Source of the DNA: Dimargaris cristalligena
Taxonomy: Eukaryota > Kickxellomycota > Dimargaritomycetes > Dimargaritales > Dimargaritaceae
Assembly (NCBI GenBank): GCA_027576995.1
Contig: JANBQC010000138.1
Coordinates: forward strand, 1 to 52,772
DNA: 52,772 bases
Direction of reading: 5' to 3'
Under the pieces are notes generated by a model, which saw only the letters and a list, made by a program, of their open reading frames with translations, had not been told where the DNA came from and did no database searches. A program made the position numbers and the translations under genes. Of this stretch, positions 1 to 10,686 are shown piece after piece; position 1 is the stretch's first letter, and each line of letters opens with the position of its first letter.

Positions 1-3000
1 CACATTCTTGATACACATGGTCAGATGGTCAGATTCCATGGGCCATAAGGAATATTGCATGCCATGACAAATCAATATGACGATTAGATTGACGATTGCC
101 TCCATCCCTCCTCGTCTGCTTCTAAGCCAAATGGACGATGACTAACTAATGTGCAGAGGACATTTAAAGCCGGGTTTTGAAAAAGTTTAGTGCTTTACGA
201 ATTGCCCGCCTAATTGGAGTTGTTCCTTGTAATACCGGGTGATCAATGCCAATCACAGCAGATTAGGGTTATGATCATCCCTATGTAAAAGAGGCAAAAG
301 GGTAGGGAGATACTATGGACAATCTCGTCTGATCCCCCCTATATCATCTGACTCCCGCACTATACGAGAGGTAAGCGCGCGTCTAGCTTAGATATTTGAA
401 GGATGCTCCGAAGGATCGTGTCAATCGCATTGGAACTTTCTCTGCTCCAACTCTCATTACGCCTGATTGTTCACGATCTATTCCCTTAAAGCCTCATCAG
501 CCATAGCCTGTCCTAGTGACAGGTCGGCTAAACTGAACTCACACTGCTCAAATACCTACTACTCAACCCTCGCTTTTAAGGTCCAATGGGCCGAAAGTAG
601 GGGCTGGACAATCCGGATATTTGTCAATCTGATCCAACGTGATTGGCGGTTCATTAGAATAGGCTATATAGGCGAGATTCGGCCTCAGGAAAAAGGGTTT
701 TAAATGTTGTGTATGTAATAAAAGGCGGGATATTCATTTATCACCAATAGTATTTGCTTCCTCTAACAGGGTTTCCATTATACAGTCTGGTTGGATCTCT
801 CCTATGCCACTTCCTTTTGAGTTTTAACGGTTTGAGCCATCTATCCTTTAATATGTTCCCTGTAGATGGCAAATTATGACAAAGGTTGCCTGCCTTAGAT
901 TCACTTTAAGTAAAACTCTACTTCATCTGAGTTTTAACGGATTTATGACGACCATAATATTCCCTTTGTATAGTCCACCTCATACTGATATGCCCCACAA
1001 TTAACTAGAATGTTAATACACCGAATTTTGTATCAACCTTCACTTTCATTATCCTACGTATAACGCCTTTTGTGGACCTGAAGAACAACTGGGATATAGT
1101 CCTGGCAGAGAGTCCCGCCTGTACACTACCAAACCACCTTGTTAGCAAATTGATATATCCTGCCGCTCACTAATCGATTTTTATGTAGGTCTACCACTAG
1201 TCTTGAGATATACCCTGGCCCATATTCGGTTTTCACAAGGCATTCGCACTGGGTGAAAGTAGCACTCTAGATCTCACTGGTTCTATTTACCAGTATAATT
1301 AACATATACGTATGCTCAATAAAAGAAAGGCCGATGAAGACCGTAAATTTTAATTGCAAATATCAGAGAAGGGGCTGCATAGCGGTATATTTTTTTTCGC
1401 TATGATTTGAAGTCACCACCCTCATACTCTCTATGCACCCTTGTAGCTCCCATTTTAGGAAGGTTTTTTTGAGTGGTGGTGTGGTTCATTTAGGGTGCTA
1501 CAACGTTTTCGTTTTGAAACACTATGGCCTTTTACCATTGGCAGTTGGGGGCGGCTGCAAGTTATCTGATCTTCAAGGCACACCACGCTCGTGCCGATTT
1601 CTCCCGACGTGGTGCGACAATGGACCGGGTGGAGGGGCTGGCATTGGATCATTATTTCTGTTATGACTATCAGATAACTATTCTTTACGTGTAGATTATC
1701 ATTATAATATACCGTGATGTCTACGGCCTAATTTATTCTGGTGTGGGTATTTCCCAGTAGCGCGTAGCTCTACAGCAAGGCCTATGGCTTATAGTATACC
1801 GTTGAACAGGTCTACTAGTGCAACAATGCTTCACCAATAAGGTGTATTTTCACCTCACGCAGTTTCGCACACTACAATAGAGCCACTTGTTCTTCGACGG
1901 ATGTAGGTGTTGGCCCCAATAAAGCAGTGTAGTGAGTAGTACATTTTTTTCAGGTTTAAGCGGCGCGAGTCTCGCCGCACGGAACCTCTATTTATCTGAT
2001 CTAACCACCCCCAATCTTTGATTCAAACGCAACGTTCACAAATAACTGATTATGGAAGAAATGTATATGGGAAAAATCCTACTAGGCTGTGTAGCGAAGA
2101 ATCGGTTGGATGAGACAAAAACTAGTCTTTTAAAATGGGTCACCCGCCTATTTTCCCATACGTATATCATTTAAAACCCTTACACAGTTGTGCCGAATTT
2201 CGCCCTTATAGATAGTTCATTAATACTATGAACCAGCGTTAGTGCTTGGCTATAGTACCGCATCTGCCTCCTCAAATTCCGGCGGATGCTGGGAATTCAC
2301 CCATTAGCTGTGTGCGACGCAGTCTCAGCTCTTTACCCAAACGAAAATGCACCCAACCACCAAATTCCAGGGACTACCCGTATCCAAAATATCGCCCGTC
2401 GTGTTGACCAAAGAGAGTAATTACTGATAAACCTATATTATAACTCATGGGTGAACCCCAGCTCAACAATAGCCAATTTTAAATAGTATGTCTTTATGAA
2501 CATAGACGGGGTAATTATTTTAACCGACCATACATGTCTCATCGAATACACTGTTCTCCATAGAGCTGGATTGATCACTTTTCATATTGAATACTTCGTA
2601 TTCAGCATCCAAAGTTCCAAAGACCACGGATAATAAATATTCATAACTGTATTAGTAATTAAACTGACAGGTTTTGGATCGGCTCGGGGAAGTCGATGCT
2701 GGACGGGTTGACTATACCAGCAGTCATCGGGGGACCTTTCCATTAACCCCTGCCCCAACAAATGCCACTAACCCATGTACCACCATTAGTGGGAATCCGA
2801 CGGTAGGGATGGCCAAAGTGGGGTTTTCGGGACTGTAGAAGGGAAAAGCGCCAGTAGGAAACTCATTTCGGGAGACCTGCCTATTCCACCGTTGGCCTGC
2901 GAGCCCGGTATAATTCGCTTTAACTATCCACTACATCCCACTTGGGGAATAGCTCCGAACCAGTATCCTGAGCATTAACCGCATAATATCCCGGTAGGTT

Positions 3001-3820
3001 ATACCACCTTGGCGGCAAACAGCATGGGGTCAAAAGCAATGGTCCAGAAAGCAGGAGAATACGTGGGCTACCTGCTCTTGAGGGGAGGAGCCTTCCAAAA
3101 CCTAGGATGGCGGGTTTACATAAATGAACCATAGTGATATCAACCATTTTTCTGAGCAGGAACACCGCACTTAAACTACCAGGCTGTGTTGTCATAGGCT
3201 AATGGATATGGGGGGAAGAAGCAATGGAAAAGGAAATGGTAAAGAAGAAAGGGCGGGATGGAATAAGGGGGACCACACCAACCTCCCCCCCTACCCTTCC
3301 GAACCTGGCCGAAGCAGCCACTCCTGTGCAACAGTCTCCCCTTTTGGGCCAATTAAAGCCCAATAGCTAGTAGTACGCTAATCGACCCACTATTGGGCTA
3401 GCTATGAACCAACCCGTCTCTTTATATTTCATAGGAGGAGGGAAGAGCCAAGTGTACCAACCGGCACAGAACTGCTCCTCCACTCACCGCTGTCCATATG
3501 TTTATGGCTGGACCATGTAAAAGAAACTAGAGCACTGCCGGAATAGGCAACTACAAAAATATCGAGTGAATGGGGGCGCCTAGTTTTGCCGAGCAACGCG
3601 TTTTTTTGAAGCCACAAATTTAGGGTTACCTATTTTGAAGGGGGTTTTGACGTCAATGAGCCGAAGCAATGTCCGTCGGGATAGTCGACAAGGCCTGCTT
3701 CCGGGCCACACCCAAATCTGGCCAGTTTGATACCAGGCTCAGTTTATTGACATTAATTGCGGCACTTCGGACCTTCTCACCACTTGGACTGTAGCTACAG
3801 CGCTAAGGACAATCATAGAC
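1..3820. other. Gene-free AT-rich region
   Basis: No reading frame here is longer than about 90 codons and none shows a recognisable domain. Both strands are dense with stops, and there is no tRNA- or rRNA-like block that I can see. The only local structure noted is a 13-base direct repeat (TGAGTTTTAACGG) at 818-830 and 928-940. A diverged element or a non-coding RNA cannot be excluded by eye. Confidence 0.6.
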
Positions 3821-3826
3821 ATATTT

Positions 3827-3836
3827 TATATAAATA
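3827..3836 (+). promoter_or_regulatory. TATA-like box upstream of the zinc transporter
   Basis: TATATAAATA lies 300 nt upstream of the transporter ATG at 4136. It is followed by a pyrimidine-rich stretch typical of fungal promoters. No copy of the yeast Zap1 zinc-response consensus was seen nearby. The assignment rests on sequence resemblance and position only. Confidence 0.35.
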
Positions 3837-3890
3837 CCTGCCCTTCCCGCCTGCTGCCATCTGATAATTACACCTCAGCGTTTTCCCTCT

Positions 3891-3936
3891 TATTTTTATT
3901 TTTATTATTATTATTATTAGTAGTAGTAGTAGTAGC
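3891..3936 (+). repeat. Microsatellite, (TTA)n grading into (GTA)n
   Basis: An imperfect T-rich run turns into (TTA)n and then (GTA)n, about 45 bases in all, in the presumed promoter or leader of the zinc transporter. Confidence 0.85.
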
Positions 3937-4135
3937 TTTTCTTCACGAATACCGTAGTGAACCTAGTAGCCTTGAATTTTATACTCTCACCTGTATTATT
4001 GATTTCCCGTCAGAACTATTTCTTCGAAACGTTCCATTGACCTGATGCCCTAGGATTTTCCGATAGATTTCCCTATTTCTCCAAAGTGTTTCACGTCCTT
4101 CCCCACTTGCTGTAATTTTTGTGCATTTACCAGCC

Positions 4136-5272
4136 ATGTCCGATTCATTCAGTCGCCGGACCCTTGTGGTGGGCCTAGCGCTCGCTCTTACCGTTAGCCG
4201 GGTAGAAGGTGCTGAGGATTCATCAAGTCCGCCGGACTGCAACGCCGTCGAATCCAGCGGCGAATACAGCGTGCCCATGCACATTGTGGCCATTCTGACA
4301 GTCCTCATCATCAGTGCGGCGGGGGCAGTCTTGCCGGTGTTAGGGGTTCGGTACCCGAAGCTCCGCATCCCGCCGGTGGCCCTGGAAATCGGGAAACATT
4401 TTGGTACGGGGGTCGTGCTGGCCACGGGGTTTATTCACCTGCTCCCTGATGCCCTTTTTAACTTGACCGATCCCTGTCTGCCTATTTCCATCCGGTCGTA
4501 TCCCCAGCTAGCGGGCGTCCTGGTCTTGGTGGCCTCCCTGCTGTTCCATTTAATCGAGTTTTTGGCCACGATGCATACGATGAAAAGTCACCCGCGCCCG
4601 GTATCTCCGACCAACGCCGCCGCGTCCCTCAATGAAAAAACCCATACGGAAAAGGGCGGTGGCCGGGACTCCCTGGTAGCAACGAGTCGGGGATTGAGTT
4701 TGGAGGCGGCCTCTTCGCATGAGCGGGTGGAGCTGCATGTCTCCCATGGTCACGTCCACGGGGGGTCACTGCTGGAGAATGGGGTCGACCCGGCGCGGCG
4801 CATCAGCACCTACATGCTGGAGTTCGGTATTGCACTTCACTCGATCTTCGTAGGTCTGGCCCTCGGGACAGCCGAAGGCACCGAGTTTGTATCCCTTTGG
4901 GCCGCGCTGGCGTTCCACCAGTTCTTCGAAGGAATCGCGCTGGGCTCCCGTATTGCGGAATTGCCGTACAAGTCGGTCTGGGTGCCCCTCCTCAATGCCG
5001 TTTTGGTGGCCAGCACTACCCCACTGGGAGCGGTGTTCGGCATGGGGATCCGGTCGGTGTACCGGGCCCGGTCGGCGCATACGCTTATTATCCAGGGTGT
5101 ATTGAATGCCATTTCATCGGGCATGCTGATTTACACGGCCCTGGTGAACTTAATCGCCCAGGAATTCTCCGAGCCCAGTTTTATGGGACTCCCCAGTCGC
5201 ATGAAATTCCTGTACATTGTTTCGCTTTATTTCGGGGCCGTTGCCATGGGACTCGTGGGTGTCTGGGCCTAA
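4136..5272 (+). CDS. ZIP-family zinc/iron transporter (Zrt1/Zrt2-like)
   Basis: A 378-residue polytopic membrane protein of the ZIP family, expected to import Zn2+ (possibly Fe2+) across the plasma membrane. The frame is open upstream to 4121, but the first ATG is at 4136. Residues 1-25 look like a signal peptide (hydrophobic core LVVGLALALTV). Transmembrane segments follow from about residue 47. The family signatures are visible: HFGTGVVLATGFIHLLP near residue 85; a histidine-rich cytosolic loop (HVSHGHVHGG) near residue 200 in the long variable region between TM3 and TM4; ALHSIFVGLALG in TM4; and FHQFFEGIALGSR in TM5, which carries the metal-site His and Glu. Single exon, stop at 5270-5272, usual length for fungal ZRTs. 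The family call is firm; the metal and the exact Zrt1 versus Zrt2 identity are inference. Confidence 0.93.
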   Translation: MSDSFSRRTLVVGLALALTVSRVEGAEDSSSPPDCNAVESSGEYSVPMHIVAILTVLIISAAGAVLPVLGVRYPKLRIPPVALEIGKHFGTGVVLATGFIHLLPDALFNLTDPCLPISIRSYPQLAGVLVLVASLLFHLIEFLATMHTMKSHPRPVSPTNAAASLNEKTHTEKGGGRDSLVATSRGLSLEAASSHERVELHVSHGHVHGGSLLENGVDPARRISTYMLEFGIALHSIFVGLALGTAEGTEFVSLWAALAFHQFFEGIALGSRIAELPYKSVWVPLLNAVLVASTTPLGAVFGMGIRSVYRARSAHTLIIQGVLNAISSGMLIYTALVNLIAQEFSEPSFMGLPSRMKFLYIVSLYFGAVAMGLVGVWA

Positions 5273-6158
5273 GGGTACCGTGGTTGAATGTGGGACGATG
5301 TTGGCATTGGGCCTCAAATTACAATACGGGGCCGTTACCGGTGTTGGCTTTGCATCGGACTTCCTTTGTGAAGCCAAAAATATTTATTATTATATTAAAT
5401 ATATATTATTTTTCTATCCATTTTGACATATTGGGGTTTTAATGCATGCTGGGTTTTTAGCAAGAGGACCGAATTAGATGGGTGTGGTTTCAAAAGGGTT
5501 GGTTGGTAGTTGTGATGGCTGGTGCTAACTATGAGGCAGGAGTGGCAGAATGTAGTGAATGTGTGTGTGTGTAGAGAGGAAGGGACCCGCCGATTGGTAG
5601 CAGCAGCCATGTGGGCGCTTCATCAATTCCGGCGAGTAGTAGACTAGCAGTGATATACTAAAAGACTGCGAATCGTAAAATCACGTGAACATAATACTAA
5701 TAGTCGCTTTTAAGCCGAGGAGCAGCTGCCAAAACAACTTTTTTTTTACCAGAGGCAACACACCCTTTTCATTGACGACTTCGTAATGGTAGAGAAGTGC
5801 AGGGTGATAAATGGCCGGCCAGGTGTTGTAAAAGCAAGAATGGGGGAACTTGGGAGTGTACATACAGTACAGACACAGCCAGACCAGGTTGTACAAGTGA
5901 AGGAAGAGATTGAAAAAAAAGCCGAGAAGAGAGAGGGGATCGGACGAATGGGGAAGGCATTTTTTTGCAAAGCACACCACCGCACACATTTCCCCTATAA
6001 TAACAGGAGCTGCCGGCAATCTGCGGTTACTTCCCGTTTTATCATTTTTGACTGATAAAGGGCCCTTTGCAATACCACTAGTCCTGCTGCTTCAACGACC
6101 CTCCTCCATTCCCTTTGCTACTACAACTGGCCCTTCTTCCCCCAGCTATTCTACCACC
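5273..6158. other. Intergenic region: transporter 3' end and CTP synthase promoter
   Basis: An AT-rich stretch after the transporter stop (5380-5420) probably holds its 3' end. The second half is the promoter and leader of CTP synthase, with a pyrimidine-rich segment just before its ATG. Small frames here start at non-ATG codons or have no recognisable domain. Confidence 0.5.
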
Positions 6159-8009
6159 ATGGTCAAGTACATTCTAGTTACCGGCGGGGTGATCTCCGGC
6201 ATTGGCAAGGGCATTATTGCGTCGTCGACCGGTGTCCTCCTCAAGTCTCTGGGTCTGAACGTTACCGCCATTAAAATCGACCCTTACCTGAATATCGACG
6301 CCGGTACCCTCAGTCCCCTGGACCACGGAGAGGTGTTTGTGCTGAAGGACGGTGGCGAGGTGGACCTGGACCTGGGCAACTACGAGCGTTTCCTCGACGT
6401 AACGCTGACCCGCGATAACAACATCACTACCGGTAAGGTCTACCGCAATGTGATTGAAAAGGAGCGCAAGGGTGATTATTTGGGCAAGACCGTGCAGGTG
6501 GTCCCCCACATCACCGACGCCATCCAGGACTGGGTCGAACGGGTCGCTAAAATCCCCGTGGTCGAGTCCCGCCGCACCAACCCCGCCTTTTTCAAGGCCG
6601 GCCCCGAGGAACTCGCTGACCGTTTGTTGGCCGGCGCCCGCATTTCTTCCTCCAGCGAAGAAAGTCTCACTGGGTTGGAGGAGGAGATGCGCGCCGAGCA
6701 GGACCGCGCCCCCGATGTGTGCATCATCGAGCTGGGCGGTACCGTTGGCGATATCGAGTCCGCCCCTTTCGTGGAGGCCATGCGCCAGTTCCAGTTCCGG
6801 GTGGGCCACGACAACTTCTGTCTGATTCACGTCTCCCTCATTCCCGTCGTGGGCTCCGTGGGCGAACAAAAGACCAAGCCCACCCAGAGCAGCGTCCGGG
6901 ACCTGCGGGGTCTGGGTCTCAACCCCGACATCATCGCCTGCCGTAGTTCCAAGCCCCTCGAGGCCGATATCCAGAGCAAGATCTCCATGTTCTGCCACGT
7001 GCCCCCGGAACAGGTCTTGGCCGTACATGACTGCAAATCCATCTACCACGTACCCATTCTGTTGGAGAGCCAGGGCCTGTTGGACGTCCTCCAGCGTCGC
7101 CTGAAACTCAACACTATCCCGGTCTCGCCCCACCGTTTGACCTTTGGCGGCCGCATCTGGCACGACTGGAAGGAGCTTACCCGCCGCCAGGAGAAGCCCG
7201 TTGATACCGTCACCATCGCGATTGTCGGCAAGTACACCAACCTGCAGGACTCGTACTGCTCGGTGGTCAAGGCCCTCGAGCACGCTTCGCTGGCCTGTAA
7301 CCACCAGATCCAGATTAAGTGGGTCGAGGCCACGGATTTGGAACCCGAGATGGAGCACAAGGACCCCATCAAATACCACCAGTCCTGGCAGTCCGTCTGC
7401 ATCGCCAGCGGTATCCTGGTTCCCGGGGGCTTCGGTACCCGTGGCAAGGAAGGCAAGATCGCCGCCGCCAAGTGGGCCCGCGAGAACAAAATTCCCTACC
7501 TGGGTATCTGCCTGGGCATGCAGTTGGCCGTGGTCGAATTTGCGCGTAATGTGTGCGGTATGGACGGAGCCGACTCGGCCGAGTTCGTCGAAAACGCCCC
7601 CATCGCCGCCGTAGTATACATGCCCGAGATCTCCAAGACCCACCTCGGGGGCACCATGCGGTTGGGCGACCGCCCTACCCTGTTCGTGGAAGGCAAGCTG
7701 GCCCACTCCAAAATTCGCGCCCTCTACGGCGGCAATGCCGTCGACCAGGTGCATGAGCGTCATCGCCACCGTTACGAAGTCAACCCCGAAATCGTCGACC
7801 GAGTCGAGGCCAAGGGTATGCTCTTCGTGGGTCGCGATGAAACCGGCGAACGCATGGAAATCATGGAGCTCAACGACCCCACCCACCCCTATTTCGTCGG
7901 GGTCCAGTACCACCCTGAATACCTGACCCGCCCCCTGTACCCGTCGCCTCCCTTCATCGGTTTGATCCAGGCCGCCTCCAAGAACACCCGTACCTTCCGG
8001 GGTCTCTAG
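6159..8009 (+). CDS. URA7: CTP synthase (glutamine-hydrolysing)
   Basis: Makes CTP from UTP, ATP and glutamine, the last step of de novo cytidine nucleotide synthesis; cytosolic and filament-forming in other organisms. 616 residues from the ATG at 6159, which has an ideal Kozak context (ACCACCATGG). The frame is open further upstream to 5910 but that part has no homology. N-terminal amidoligase domain: [10 protein letters not shown] at residues 9-18, DPYLNIDAG near 44, and GGTVGDIES near 192. C-terminal class I glutaminase domain: the nucleophile elbow GICLGMQ has Cys451, and the partner His and Glu lie in GVQYHPEY near 585. The protein is about 37 residues longer than the 579-residue yeast enzyme; most of that is an insertion at about residues 134-181, just before the GGTVGDIES loop. 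Codon use is strongly GC-biased, as in other housekeeping genes here. Either yeast paralogue symbol (URA7/URA8) would fit. Confidence 0.97.
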   Translation: MVKYILVTGGVISGIGKGIIASSTGVLLKSLGLNVTAIKIDPYLNIDAGTLSPLDHGEVFVLKDGGEVDLDLGNYERFLDVTLTRDNNITTGKVYRNVIEKERKGDYLGKTVQVVPHITDAIQDWVERVAKIPVVESRRTNPAFFKAGPEELADRLLAGARISSSSEESLTGLEEEMRAEQDRAPDVCIIELGGTVGDIESAPFVEAMRQFQFRVGHDNFCLIHVSLIPVVGSVGEQKTKPTQSSVRDLRGLGLNPDIIACRSSKPLEADIQSKISMFCHVPPEQVLAVHDCKSIYHVPILLESQGLLDVLQRRLKLNTIPVSPHRLTFGGRIWHDWKELTRRQEKPVDTVTIAIVGKYTNLQDSYCSVVKALEHASLACNHQIQIKWVEATDLEPEMEHKDPIKYHQSWQSVCIASGILVPGGFGTRGKEGKIAAAKWARENKIPYLGICLGMQLAVVEFARNVCGMDGADSAEFVENAPIAAVVYMPEISKTHLGGTMRLGDRPTLFVEGKLAHSKIRALYGGNAVDQVHERHRHRYEVNPEIVDRVEAKGMLFVGRDETGERMEIMELNDPTHPYFVGVQYHPEYLTRPLYPSPPFIGLIQAASKNTRTFRGL

Positions 8010-8943
8010 TCTGGACATACATAGATGTATGTGTATGTCTGTTCAACAAGGCTTCGTTGTGGACACCATGTTTTTCTCATGTAGTTCCGGTGACCGGGAA
8101 AACGCCCTTGATGCCACTACTCTTATTCAATTGCAACTCGGTCTTGTCATCAAGTCCGAAATCCCTTCTTCCTCTTTTTTTTTTCACTTATTATTTACAT
8201 ATCGGCCCAGCCTGAAAAGCAGTCAGTATGCTTGTACACTCTTTTTACCCTAGGAATCGTGTTTTGTTTCGTTAAAAACATCATCCTTCATTTCATGATC
8301 AACTTGGCTCTACTTATTATTTTTATTACTATACTATCCGTCCGTGTCCACCACATAAGAAATGCCATTTCGTCCGATAGTTTGACCTGTTTCTGGCCAT
8401 TTAAATAGTTTCTTGACTTATTCTTTTGGTATTTGGAATGATGCTTTTCATGTCGATGTGCGACTGTCAAACTTGATAAATAAATACACTCGCAATAGAC
8501 TTGACTTGGGAGCCGCTTATGTAAGGTATTCCTTAATTCGATATTGTGCCTAAAAGAGGTCGTGGATTGTCCTATTTTTAACCCCCAATGATGATATAAA
8601 CCTGGGGAGGGAGGGGAAAATTTGCCACACTATCATCATATCCACAGCTTCACTTCTCCTATATGAGACCAACAGAGACACCAACCTGCATCACTGCCAA
8701 TTCCCATTTTACTTTTCGGGGTTGAGTACTTTATATAAAGATATTTTAGTTTTTTATTAGCCCATTTCGTCTTCATCCCCTTATAGGCTCAGTCCATCCC
8801 ACTCGCCTCACCCAGTTCATTGGTCCAGCCCTTACTCGCCTGCCCGCCCAATTCATTCTTCTAATTCCTTCATTCGGAAGTCATTGCCCCACCATCGGCC
8901 GTTGTACATCCCGCCCACCTACACATCCACATCCACGCCCATT
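8010..8943. other. Intergenic region: CTP synthase 3' end and ISY1 promoter
   Basis: T-rich and AT-rich sequence follows the CTP synthase stop. The last ~200 bases are pyrimidine-rich and serve as the presumed ISY1 promoter and leader. No coding or RNA gene is recognised. Confidence 0.5.
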
Positions 8944-8967
8944 CACACACACACACACACACACACA
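8944..8967 (+). repeat. (CA)n microsatellite in the ISY1 leader
   Basis: Twelve CA units end 13 nt upstream of the ISY1 ATG. The repeat probably lies in the 5' UTR. Confidence 0.9.
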
Positions 8968-8980
8968 TTCGCGCGTAACC

Positions 8981-10258
8981 ATGGCCCGTAATCAGGAAAA
9001 GGCCCAATCTATGCTCTACCGGTTCCGGGAGGCCCAAGCCGAACAACTTGGTCTCCGGCCGACGAAAGATAAGCGTCCCTATGTGGCCTCTGAAGTGGAC
9101 AATGTACCCGAGGCGGAGAAATGGCGCCAGCAGGTTATTCGGGAAGTGGCTCGGAAAGTAGCCAAAATCCAGGACGTGAGTCTGTCTGAATACCAAATCC
9201 GCGACCTCAACGACGACATCAATAAATCATTGCGGGAAAAACGGCACTGGGAAGACCATATCCTGGAACTAGGTGGTCCGGACTATAAGGTATGCCCCAA
9301 CTACAGCTTTTTTAAGGCCAACGCATCTTACCATTTACTCGCCTCTTCATATTCATTATTATTGTGCTATCTAATCGAGTCCTAATAATGCACCATACCG
9401 TGAACTAAACCGCGCCCCAATCGATTATATTAACCACATCACCCATTGCCTTCTACTCTCCCCGTATACTTAGAAAATTGGACCCAAGATGCTTGATCAC
9501 CATGGCAAAGAAATCCCCGGTGACCGTGGCTACAAGTAGGTGACTTCATGATTATATACTCCCATGATCATTACTATATATATTCCCCATGAACAAGTCG
9601 CTTGTCGAAGACCAGTCAAGGATCCTTTCAGCCAAACCACCTATCTAATCCACTTATAACCTGCCAACCTTTTGTCCTATTCTTGGACTATTAGATATTT
9701 CGGCCGGGCCAAGGATCTTCCAGGCGTGCGCGAACTCTTGGAGCAAGAAGGTGGGTATATAAATATAAATATATATTTTTCGATGCATATTGTCCCACTT
9801 TTGTCTGTCAACCCGCCGGGCGTGAACTACACATTAACCACTCCCCATAAACATCACATTTTCTACTTTGCCATTACCAGTCCCCCAATTGCCTCAGAAG
9901 TCTCGGTTTGAACTTTCCAAGAAGATTGACGCCGATTATTACGGCTACCGTGACGAGGATGACGATGGCACCCTCCTTGCGTTCGAAACCAAGCAGGAAA
10001 AACAATGTAGGTTCCTCAATTTATCGTATATGGCTAGGGGCAGTGCGTGTTCAGTGAGGGGTTTCTCCGTTTAATATACTCTAGACTTATCATATCAACT
10101 TACCTTGAATGTAATGACTAACCCTCTGAATATTATATTATGCCCTTCACAAATATCCGTCCAATGTCCACCTAGTGCGGGCAAAGCTTGAACGAGCGGG
10201 CGATTCGTACAAGTCCGGCGACGATGTGTCATCGAGTTCATCGGATGATAGTGATTAA
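8981..10258 (+). CDS. ISY1: Pre-mRNA splicing factor Isy1 (NTC complex)
   Basis: Component of the Prp19/NTC complex in activated spliceosomes, where it helps proofread 3' splice sites. Five exons by GT-AG and homology: 8981-9289, 9474-9535, 9695-9750, 9881-10006 and 10176-10258. They join in frame to 211 residues. The family landmarks fall in order: MARNQEKAQSML at the N-terminus, RPYVASEV, AEKWRQQVIREVARKV, RDLNDDINKSLREKRHWE, then across the junctions GPKMLDHHGKEIPGDRGYKY, FGRAKDLPGVREL, DADYYGYRDEDDG and the final EKQLRAKLE. The protein ends in an acidic serine-rich tail and is shorter than the human protein (285), lacking its long C-terminal extension. All four introns start GTATG, GTAGG or GTGGG and end TAG or CAG. 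Converges with the coactosin gene; the stops are about 430 nt apart. Confidence 0.93.
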
Positions 10259-10686
10259 CCCGTTATCTGCCAACCCCCGTGTCCATTATTGTGTATCTCC
10301 GGCTTATTTTTGTCATTATTCGATGATGTATTGAAAAAACAATATAATGAGTTATCTGTAAATTGTAATCATATAGGCACTTGACAGCTGCTCTTATGCA
10401 CTTTTATTGTTATCCGTGATCCTGGGGTTGGTTTCTCGTCGTCTAAGATTAAATAGTGTTTTCAGCCGACTGGGGCGAGTGGGGTGGGGCCATTAGAGTC
10501 GATACGAGTCGTCGACTGGGCCATCGGTATTCGGCTATAGGGGTTCTTTGGTAAAGTTAGTAGTTACTCGATTGTCTAAGAAACAGGAATGCAAATAATA
10601 AAAATAATAGAGAAGGTGCTAGTCTGGATGAGTGGCTTAGTGGTGCAGATGTCTCAATGTACATGGATACAAACCAAAGATGGATA
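10259..10686. other. Convergent intergenic region between ISY1 and coactosin
   Basis: AT-rich sequence between the two 3' ends. It presumably contains both polyadenylation regions. No gene is seen. Confidence 0.5.

Noticed and set aside
6174..8018. 614-codon open frame on the minus strand opposite CTP synthase
   Set aside because: A shadow of the GC-biased codons of the real gene; low-complexity Gly/Val/Asp/His content and no domain.
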